From Chiridota heheva (Eukaryota; Echinodermata; Holothuroidea; Apodida; Chiridotidae): a stretch of DNA of 64,000 nucleotides. The position numbers and the translations under genes are program-made. The notes under the pieces were generated by a model. It searched no databases. It was not told the origin of the DNA and worked only from the letters and a program-made list of their open reading frames with translations. Below are positions 47,301 through 59,300 of this stretch, in pieces; position 1 is the stretch's first letter, and every line of letters begins with the position of its first letter. The stretch lies in the NCBI GenBank assembly GCA_020152595.1, contig JAIGNY010003061.1, positions 328,501 to 392,500 on the forward strand, in the 5' to 3' direction.

Positions 47301-50300
47301 ATGCATGACCCTTCTCCACTCCCTTCTGTTCATTCCTTTAAAACGGCTTAATTCTCTCCTGTACTGTTTGTAATTTCCTGCATCCAGTGTGTACGCTGCC
47401 TTCCTTTCCTCCTTACACCTTCCGTTCTGCCGCACATCAGGTCCCTTCCCATTCCATCATTACTTCTCATCACATGGCTGAAATATGACAGCTTTTGCTT
47501 GATGACCATTGCCTCAAGCAAGACTGCCGGCCTTATGGCTGTGATCATCTCATCATTGTTTACTTTCTGAATCCACAGTGCGCTGAAGTCTTCTCCAGCA
47601 CCACAGCTTAAACGCATTCAATCTTCGTTTGTCTTTTGTTTAAGTGTCCAACTCTCAATTCCATTTAATACCACTGGGAAGACTAGAGCATTCACTAACC
47701 TGACTTTTGTGATTGGTAAAATGTCATGGTTTTTCATGACTACAGTCAGCTTGTTCATAGCAGCTCTGCCACATGAAAGGCATTTTCATCACTTCTACCC
47801 TCCAAACAAATGGAAGGGTCTGCCCATTCATACATCACATATTTCATAACAGTGGCGAGGCATAAAGGACAAGTGCCCCCAATAATTCTTATTAGTGTTA
47901 CTTGCCCCCCCACAAAAACCTATATCACTTTTTGGTAGAGGGTGGGTAAAGATGTTAGACAAAGTACGAACCTGGTAGTTTGCTCCCCAAACAAACCACT
48001 ATCTGGAAAAAAAATTAACTGTAAAATAATAAATTCTTAACCAATAAAATTAACACATTCCATTAACTTAATCCATTTGTAACAAGATCTAAAGAAAATC
48101 AACATCTTTAAGAAAACAACAACAAAAGAGAATCTCAACCTTGAAAGGCACCAATGTGCTGCGTGATTCCCCCAGCTTCACCAGCCGCCACCGCCGTCTG
48201 ACGTAAGGAATCCAACAAAGTAGTCTTGCCGTGGTCTACGTGACCCATAATGGTCACCACAGGGGAACGAGGAACCATCTCTGATGGCTCAGGAGGTGGT
48301 CTACAAGGTGAGAAGGAATAAAACAAATGGCCAAATCTGATTCGTCTACTTTTCTAGTACAAAGGGTCTTCCACAAAATGGAAAATTTGGATTGTGTGAA
48401 TTTGAAATTTAATATGCATTGTGCCTGTGTAATATAATCCTCCATATACCTATGAAAAGTCCTCTTAATACTGGTGTTTTAGTTGATGAAAGGACATTCT
48501 TTTGAGCCCGAAAACACATTTACTTTTTCATCGCCAACCACACTGTATATGAAAGACACATTCACACTTAATTATTCAGGTAATTTTCAATCATTTTTTT
48601 CTCAACTAATGATTATTTTGCTTTAAAGAAGATGCCAGTACTCTAGTAGTGACAAATTCAATGTCACTCTCATTAAAGCAATAGACCTTTTCAAATCTGA
48701 ATCGGCAATTTCTGGAAAACTAATTTGAATAATGTCACATGGCCGAGATTCACTTGTCCAAAATGGACCAATCGTATACTGAAGGAATCTTATTGACCAA
48801 TCAAATACTGGAGGAATCTTGGCTGTCTGCACAATTCACGTACAGTATGGGACCAAGCATATGAACAAAATGTTTACAAGCGCACGTGTCATATGTGTGC
48901 TATACATTAAAATAAAATGTGCACGTTTTGCTGTCTACAATTTTTTTCTTAAAACTGCACCTGATTGGTTGGGAAACAAAGGAAAAATTCCACCAGCATT
49001 TGATTGGTGGAAGTGCTAAAGAAGTCACATTCGGCTAAACTTAATTTAAAAAGGTCTATTGCCTACTTTGTATTGCACAATTTTAATATCAATTGTTTCC
49101 TCCACAAAGCCATTCTAAGGAAAAGCAGGCCATGTTTTACATACTAATTGTCCCACACCAGCTCTCACAAAATACACTTCTATAAAAAACTAAGAGACTA
49201 TCCTTGCATTAAAGAAACAATAATAACCACTTCTTGCAATGCATTAAGCAACAGATCTTTATATCTTATTCTTATTTTATTCTTTTCATCTTATTTTTCA
49301 TCAGGGATTAGTTCAGGGTTTAAGGCAAGTCTATCATATATGAAAGAGAACTAAAAAAAAAAAAAAATTAGTGCAGAAAGCATTCAACATCTTATTCTGT
49401 TAAGAAAATATCGAACTTAAAAGTTTGGTATCATTTGTGTAGAAGCAACTGAAATCAGACTAGATGAGCCTCAGATTCCCCAAAGTCTTGATGTATTCTA
49501 TCATATTTTGTCCTGCAATTTTGTGGCTTAAAAACCATGGAATATGTCAAAAAAGTAGTAAAACTGTATCTAGGAAGGGTATTTACAATATACCACCTGA
49601 AGAAAAATCAAAGAAAAATAATTTAAATAGTGAAAAAAAAAAAGAAGAACTTTCATTAAAATACATTAACAATTGTTAAGAATGTGAGGATGAAGCACCA
49701 ACTTTCCATAGTATAACTACACCAGTCATTTCTACACAGATAAGATGAGACAGCTTTAAACTTGAATATCTCCTTAATGGAATACGATTTTTGAACGCTT
49801 TCTTCACCATTTTGTTTCGTTTGAAGTCCTCTTTCACATAAGGTGGACATGCTTGACCACTGAACTAATCCTTTAACTGTTTTCAGTTTTTACATCAAGC
49901 CAAAATATAGAGCAATCACACTTTCTTTAAAATTAGCCAAGGATAGGATTGCTTTTCAGAATGCCCTCACCAACAAAATCATGTCCTCAGACATATGATC
50001 TTTGATCAACAATTTCTGGCCCAAAGAATATTAATTCAAGATTTCATTACATGCAAGGAAACACAATGTCTGTATAATCCTAAGACATATGAAACCTGAT
50101 TGAGTATCCTACATGTATATGACCATTCATATACTTAGGAGGAGAAGGATTTTATTGAGGGAGGGCAAATTGGCTGAAAGTGTACTATTACTGAGACTTA
50201 ACAAGTTATGAGCCAAAATGTTGCTTAATTCATTGTTTGGATTTACTTTCAGGGCATGGAATTCATTGCTCAGCATGTTTTATTTGAAATTATCAACTAA

Positions 50301-53300
50301 GTCTTGAAAGTTTGTTTGTGTTTAATGACACTTTATCTATTAAAGTCATATGAGCTAAAAGAGGTTAATTAGGAATGGTTAATTGTTCGGTGGTTGGACT
50401 TAGTGCAAAGAGATAGTTTTGTGGCAGCCAGTGAGGTATTCAGTGGCGGGTTAGGGGGGCAACTTGCAATATTGTCAAATATAAGTAGTGGGAAATAGCA
50501 GTATACAATATGCTATACATTTTTAAGGAAATAAGCTAAAAACTGAATATATAACTGATGAGGTTAGATATTGCTCAAATGGTTATGACTTTGTTCCGAG
50601 CGAAATAAAGGAAAACTTTCTTTCTATAACTTTCTGGACTTTTTCTTAATTTCTTCAATATCCTTCATTTTGGGGCAATTTTCTTCAATTTGGGGCAATT
50701 TTCTTCCATTCTCAGGACTTTTTTTCTTCTTCAATGTTCAGGAAATTGTCTTCAAATTTGAGAATTTTTTTTTTTTATTTTTGGCATTTTTCAGAAAATT
50801 TTCTTCCATTTTCGGGCATTATCTTTCATTTTCAGGAAATGTTGCCAAAGATTTTTAAAAATACACAAATTTTTTCCAATAATTTTAGCAACATTTCCAA
50901 TAATTTTACCAAATTTCTCAAAATTTTTACCACAAGTCTCCTTCATTTTTATTTTCATTTTGTGTTGATAATTTCCCAATTTTACCTCTAAATAATCAAA
51001 GGGGAAGGTGAAATCCCACCCCCCTTCCCCATCTTTTTCCTTGCTTCCTATACTCCACTGGGTACAACTGTTTTCTGATAATTACCCCTGGCACCGAAAG
51101 CTGAATACGCCACTGGTGGTAGTACTAAGAGGTTATATAAAGTAAATGAATGTTTGTTTGTTTGTTTAATGAGGGCTCAACGGCACTACGACAATGAGGG
51201 TCAAATTGTGCCTGAGAGGTTAGATCATTCTAGAGGTAGGAAGGAAAGAAAACAGGGGGAGAATGAGAGAATACAAGAACTAAAAGTCAGAAAGCTGGGA
51301 TCGAGAAAGGAGGTGCACGAGTGAAAAGAAAAAAAATGTCAATGAAGTGTATCCAGAGAATAGAGAGAAAAGGAAGAGCAGACACGGAAAGAAGTATTAT
51401 CCCTATTTACAAGGTTGGGCTAGTTTAACGGTAAGGTCTAGTTTGAAAGACGGTAGGAGAAAAATGTTGAATATTGTTAAAAAGTTGTATATGCCGGAGG
51501 AATTTAGTATTTGTGTGGAGGAGTTCTTTTTTGTAGAATGTGATACACTGTGAGGGGATCATAGCAAAATGGGCACAAAGGTTGTGGGGTGACAGCCATT
51601 AAGAAGGTTGGAATGAAAACATTCTAACAGATCGACAAACACACGTCAGCATGGGTTCCTTATGCTATTAGCATCGGAACCAAAAATAGGTAAAAAGCTT
51701 AGCAATTATAGCACGAAAAAGAAGGTTTTTTAAATGTTCAAATGTTTATACTAGAATTTTCAAATGTTTGACGTTGTGATATTTCATTAACAAGGTGTCC
51801 TTTATTGGAATCAGTATAATTTTCCTTATCTAATGTAATTTTAAGTCAATTGTTTACTTTTCAGAAAATATTTTGTTGCAATTATTTTAAGGAAACTTCT
51901 GCACGATGTCTGCTACATCATTAATGCCAAAGGTTCATACAATATCCCGGAGTGTTGATACATAATAAGTTCTTTGGATAATATAAAATATGATTTGATG
52001 GCAATTATTTTGAGGAAACGTCTATTATGTCATTAATGATAAAGGTTCCTAAAATTAGGGCATTTCCTGATACAAATAACTTCTATCGATAATATAAAAT
52101 ATCAATTCAGGTTAAGAGATTACCTTTTGAATGCATTTTTGTTCTTCTTTGTGGCTTCCTTTGGCTTGAATGTCCTCATCTCAAAGTTCATTCTTAATTC
52201 TTTTAGCACCTCTGATATGAGGTACGAATTCAACCCTGCAAAAAGAAAAAAATACCTCTTTCTTCTTTACATTTTAACTTCTCTCTCCAACTACCATACT
52301 AGCAGGAGCAGCTTGATACTTGGGATACAATGGTGACCCATCAGCCCAGTGCTTATCCCCTGTTTCTTTGGCATAAGAGAATGAGAGTACATGGTACCCC
52401 TTGGACGGCATGCCAGTCCATCGCAGGTTAACCCAGCAGTGCTGGTACTCATTTACAACTGAGTGGACTCGGGGAAAATAGAGTAAAGTGTCTTAGTACA
52501 CAACGCAGTGTTAATAACACGAATTAAATCTGGTACTTTTTGCATACAATTACAACTTCTTAACTACTGAGCCACTGCACCTCTCATAGGTAGGGGGTGG
52601 GGGGGGGGGGGCAGAGGAATTGCAGGAATATTGAGCATGTGCTTCCACTATTTTTGCAAAAGGTTCAGAAGTGCAACTCTTTTAGATTTTAAAATTCAAT
52701 ATTGAAACAGTCCCTTTGAAGGAATATGAGATTGTTGGAGGTTAAAAACATCCTGACACACCTCCCCAGGAGTGTTTCATGTCAACGACTTCACACCTGA
52801 TCTGCTCGTTAAAGAAGGTGACATAGATAAAACATGAAATGGGCTCCTCAGCCCAAGTTTGCCAAAAGTATACGTGTAGAAAAAGAAGGAAATTGGTAAC
52901 GTGGAAACCATGCATACTTGCATCTCATTAACTGCAGTTGAATACCAGATGCAAGAAATGCTCACTTCATCCAGGAGAGTAAATATCATCACGGTTGGGG
53001 TAGATCACTATGCACCCCATCCCCCACTCCCCACAAAGTGTAAAAGTTGATCCAATTTGCCCAACCAGCATTCCAAGGTAAAATATGTCTTAGATCGTTT
53101 ATGTGTCGTTTATTTTTTAACTTTCACCTGAAAGTGTAGAGGGTCTCATTGTCCCCTGGGAATTACAGCCAAGACTTCAGCCGTTTTGTTAATTCAAAAA
53201 TGGAGATAAGATATACTTATCAGAACATGGGTGGCAGGTTTATACTCATATTTAAAATATAATATCAATATGTTTGTTTTTTGCACATGATTTTCCAATG

Positions 53301-56300
53301 TGAAGAGGGTAGGGTTGGGGCAGGAGTTGGAGCATAGTAAGTGGTGCAAAGCTTGTGCACCCCTATAATTCTCTACATTTGAACTAAAAAAAATAACATC
53401 AAATTCAACATTTCACCTCTTAATTTGAGGAATTTGAAATGAAACCTGACTTAATTTTCAATGAATATGCACTTTGGAAATTAATATTTTCCTAAATGTT
53501 TTTTTCCCCCATATTTTCATTCAAGCTTTTTTATGCTTTACTGGTGCAGCTACTGAAAGTTGCATAGGTTTATCAATGGTGCACGAACTTTGGGGTATTC
53601 GTGATTTTGCCGAAACAAACGAAACTTTTTTTTTCTTTGATGAATATCTTGATAAGTAACATAGCAAGCTTCTGTGAGTTTATCATGGATAAAAAGAGGA
53701 GAAATCAAAGAATTGATTTAAATTGCTGATGATTTTTTTTATAAAGATAAATAACATTTAAATTCTTAGGTGCACGGACTTCGGGCACACCATGCTACAA
53801 CATATCTGAAGTGTTGGTAAAACTGCTGTTTGTAACAACTTTATTTCTAGTTCTGTAGGGTATAAAAGAAGTCCAGTAATTTCTCCAATTTTTGGTAGCA
53901 AAAAGAGTTCTACACGCAGGGAAATTGAATAATCTTTTCTATGGTATATGCTAGGTGATTAAAACTCTTATGTGCCACCTTCACCTCATAAAAATTGCAT
54001 TGTAACTTACTCTTGCCCGAATGAATATTCATATTTGGATCTCTTTCCAAAAGAATTTCAAAGATTCCATCTGAAAAATAAAATTATTTAAATACTTTTG
54101 AAAAAAGTACAATGACCGTTACATTGCGTATATAGACAAAAAGTGCCAACATCAATCTGACCAAAACCAAAATTTTTTGTGGTTTTGATGCTTTTTCATA
54201 AACTGATTGATTTGCAAAATTTGTACTAACTGTCATGTAATTGCATATCATAAAATATTTGTTCCATATTAATTCATAAGCCACATCCACAATAATTATC
54301 CACAATAATTAACAACATCATCAAAGCAAGTATGATGCAAAAACAATTGCTCATTTATCCTATTTCAAGAATTTGTCAGCAAGCCCCACCTACTCATTAG
54401 CATTCATGATATCACTACCACAACATTAGAACATACGTACAGACCATGACCCATCTGTGTACCACATATACTGTAGCATAATTCTAATATCGTTTATGGT
54501 GTTTACATCATTTAGTGCTTTCATGTGAAGCCACGCCCACCATGCATATTAATGACACCTGTTGATAACATAAGCATGTACACAACCAACAAATTTTTTA
54601 TTCTCAATATGATGCAAAACGGACATACAGTTGCCAATATAATACATTACTCCAGTTTACTGTTCTTGAAATACTGTGTTTACAAGCTCTTTTCAGCAAA
54701 ATCATATTAACAGATTAAGTTCTGCCCACTATGCATATTAATGAAATTCAGTATTTCTATGTTGTGAACATGTACACACCAGCTAACATCATAATTAGGC
54801 CAAATATGAAACAAAACAGACATGTAATTGTTAAAATATTAACATTTCAATAATTTTACATTTAGCCCAGCCTACTCACAAGTTAATATGCTAGACATCA
54901 CCTTCAAAAACAATAGGGCACATCTACAGACCATGGGTTATCTGTGTACCACATATGACATGAATTCAGTGTAATATTCTTGAGAAATCGTGTTTACAAG
55001 CTGGCCGTCACATACATACATACATACACATTACACACACATACATAAACACACATGCCATCATGACTGCATAGGTTCCTGATGCTATCACATCGGAACC
55101 AAAAATGTATTCATTCACACAAATGATTAATCATGCTGATGATTATAAACACCTTTTGCAAAATTTTCATTTCACCCTTGACTACCACAATTAGTTTACC
55201 AATCACATTGATAAGTTTCATATAAATTTTGTTTGAATACATTAGCAGGCTTAATGTTTTGAAACAAACTGTGGGCTTGTTTGTTCATAAATGTTTAGAA
55301 ATTTAAATTTGAAATAATACTTCCTGAAATAGCAGACTAATTATATATAAAAGTTCATGAAAATACCAGAATGATATGCAAAAATACCAAAATGATATGC
55401 AAAAATACCAGAATGATATGCAAAAATACCAGAATGATATGCAAAAATACCGGAATGATATGCAAAAATACCAAAATGATATGTAATAATACCAGAATGA
55501 TATGCAAAAATACAAGAATGATATGCAAAAATACCAGAATGATATTTATGCATTTCTTAAATGTGATTTCATATCATTCACTAAAATGTAAAATATTCCT
55601 ATCACAAAATATTTGGAGAATTGCAGTAACAAAATAGATGCATTGTAGAAACTAACACAGCCTGAACTCTCTTTATAATCTTTTTAGTTAAATGAAATTA
55701 AGCTAATGACTTAAATATACTGAGAAAATGAGGTTGTGTACAACAAGTCAAACCTGTTATCGTTTGTCAGACAGAAGAAAGCCAAGGTCTACTTTCTAAC
55801 AGGGATGGAATGCATTCTCAAATTTCCCACAGTTCTGAATAAAGGTGTCAAAACTCTGAAAAATCGTGGTATAAATAATATGAATGTAGTAAATACATCT
55901 TTATATGCTCACACTTTACCACACATGTTCCCTCTTTCGTAAAAAAAAGAATTTTTGGCCCTTAAGACCCTCCAACCCGACACCCAAATTTCCTCAAATT
56001 CAGAGGTAATCCACACCATTCAATCCGAGAGACTCTTCACAATTCATTGACTAGCAACCAGCTATTGTTACACCATACACAACACAGGGGTAATCTATAC
56101 CTTCTTAACTGACAGCATCTTCATAGTTTATTCACAGTCCACTTATCAGCAACCAGTTACTGTTACACTGTACACAATATGTCATTCATTTGGGGCTCAA
56201 GCTACATAACTGCTGTTCAGTGATGCGAACAGATTAATTAGTCCTTGGCTGACCCTACATATAATCATACATTATATGCTTGGGAGGACTTTGTGCAAAA

Positions 56301-59300
56301 CCCATGAATGATTGATGGACCATATCTCGCAAGGATGGTTATTTCCTCACGAGCATAATAAATGTACATTATCCTAGGTCTCAAATGGCACAATTATAGA
56401 TTTGTAATTACTCTGTTTGGCTAATCGATGGTCTGGAATAGTTCGAGACCGGACTGACCTGTATGGCAGTGCATATGTGCCCCTTGTAAAAATATTGGCC
56501 TATATTGGCAAAATAATGAAAAGTATATCCAAGGATATGCAAAGAAATATAAGAAAATGTATGAGAAAAATAAACCAACCACAAAATTCTAGCCACAACA
56601 ATCACGACTCTCATGAGTCTCAATCAACATTGCTTTGCAACAAATAACTGTTCCTAATTAATTTACAAAAATTAAAAATTATTATTAAATTACACCCTTC
56701 CTCTCTACCAAGGAAATTTGAAAACCTTGCAAAGTCAAATTTATAAGTGATTAAATGCAACAAATGACTGTTATCAAAATACCTCAAAAGATATTTAACT
56801 AACAGTAACATTAAACTATGCTTTGTATTTTAATAAAGTCTAGCGTGTGTCTGTTTGTTTGTTTGTTTGATGAGGTCTTAAACAATCAACGAAGGTCAAA
56901 TTGTGCCTGAGAGGTCAGATCATTTTAGAGGTAGTAAGGAAAGAGACCAGGGAAGAATGAGTCAAGAACAAAAGCCAGAAAGCTCAGGTGCATGGGTAAA
57001 ACTAAAAACAGTAGAGAGGGGTGGAAGAGGAGGATTAAATATGGTTGTAGAGTGATGCATGCTGAAGGAAGGAGACTATTTTATCTGGAGGATTTTTTTG
57101 GAAGAACTCAGCAATTGAGTTGTTTGAGGTTTACAGGGGGCAAGCAAGGAGAACGTGTTGGATTGAGGACAATGGCAATTGTTACAGGGGTTGGGGAACC
57201 AATAAGGAGGTGGGAGTGAGTGAGGTGGGTGTGACCAATTCTAAACTGTTCCTAAGGTTGTTGAATTTTACATGGAGTTTGTTATCAATTTGGAAGTTCC
57301 AAAAATTAAAAGCGGTTTGATGTAGGGTTTTTATTAAAGGTTAAGGGCAAGCTTAGCGGCTGTATCAGCCCTGTCATTGCCAGGGATGCCAACATGGCTG
57401 GGTATCCAGAAGAAAAGAACACTTTTCCTGCAGAGAGTGGGAGAAAAGAGTTTCGGAGGAGGAGGTGGCAGGTGAGGTTATCCCATTTAAGATTGAGTAA
57501 GAAGTAAGAAATTTCAGAAAATGGCAAAGTGACTAAGAGGAGGTACTCAATAAAGTTGAGGGCGAGGAGAATGGCCTTAGCCTCGGCTGAAAAGATGGAT
57601 GATTCAAAGTCTGCTACTGAGGGTGATGTCTTGGATGATGGCAGCAGCAGCTGTCTTGTTGCCTTCCTTGGAGCCATCAGTATAGATGGAGGTGTAATTT
57701 GAGAGTTGGTCTTTGATTTGGTTGTGGAGATTGATGAAGAGATTAGGTGAGTTTGAGTTTTGTTATAAGTGGAGAGGTCTAGGTGGACAGAAGGAAGGGG
57801 TGGCCCAAGGCGGAAAAGTGGGCCAGGAATACAGTGGCGGGGTTGATGTTGAAAGAGGTCTCAAAATAGGGTTTTAGTCCTATCAAAGAGGGAGGAGAAA
57901 TTGTAGATATTTAAAAGGGTTCTGGGTGTTGGTGAGGACTCTAAAACATAGGAGAGTAACATTAGGCTAGTGATTGGGGAACTAGACAAAGCCTGAGGGC
58001 TTCATTTTGGATGGTGTTAATGTGGTTGTATTTTAATAGTCTGACGAATGGTGAGCCTGAAAATTTTCTCGCTCCCAAGTAGTGTTGGAGAGCAGTCGGA
58101 GGAGGTTGAGGGAGCTATTGCATTTTAGTTTCAGGTTGGTGATGTGTGGCTTGTAGGTGAGCTTGGGGTCTAGAGTTAGACCAAGGAACTTTGTGTTTTC
58201 AACTTTGGGGATGCGATTCCCAGTGTGTCTGTGTATGTGTAAACGTAACAGAATTTTAGCCTAGCCTATTTTGGTCACAAAACAAATAAATGAGCGGCCA
58301 ACTAGCGTTAGTCCAATTAAACCTAAATTCGACATTTGCAAACTTTATCATTTTTTCAAAAAGAGGCCTAAAAATTAACCTACGTTTATCATTCAAGTCT
58401 TACCTTGATCCCTTATTCACCTGTGGCTATTTATACTTTTTCAAGACCTTGTTTTTCAATTTTGTTCTAAATGTTCAGAGTGTTAGCCGGTTTCGCGATT
58501 CAGTTTTAATTGTCTGTCGAAACTTGATAACCTATGACCTGCCCATTTTAATGTAGGCCCTATTTCTTTATTATTGTTCGAAAACAATGAACAGCTTCTT
58601 GTGGTCATACAACAGTAATATGAAAAAGAGTTCTGAGAACAAACATGTGTTTTGTTTCATTAATTTTGGCGAGTAACTTAAATCTGTCTGTATGGTCAGA
58701 TCTTTGACTGGTCAGTTGGTCGTTGCAACAAAAAATGAAAAAACATTTAACTAAATGATGTCACAATGAGTGTTTAAGAATATGAAAAGTAATCAAAATA
58801 AATTGCCTTTTTTTCTATATTTTCACCTAAAAAATTAGATATTTATGAATGGGATAAAAGCAAGGGTGGCCGGTCTCAAATGGCATTTGAGACCATGGAT
58901 GACATCATTGTAAGGCCAGCGGACCTCCGCTATCCAGTCCGCTTAAACCTGCAATGATGTCATTCTTGGTTTCAAACGGCATTTGGGACCGGCCACCTTC
59001 GCATTTATCCCCTAAATAGTGACCTGTGTTGTACCCACACTAGTTAGAAAGCAGACATGAAAAAAAAGAGCCACAGTTCCAGCTGTTATAAATTATGGAA
59101 AAACAGGAATCCTCAGGATAGATGAAAAATAATTTTATTTAAGAAATATTTCTTGAGTTAAGCAAAAGCACATGTTTTGGATTCACTGCTCGAAGAACGT
59201 CCCTCCCACATAATTGTGCAATCAAAATAGTATATAAATTAAATTGCGAGAGAAGGAATATGTGTGGTAAAGTGTGAGCATATAAAGATGTATTTACTAC

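Noticed and set aside
57306..57677. An intact RNase H gene
   Set aside because: The frame is short and breaks at both ends; it is a LINE fragment shared with 16741-17901.
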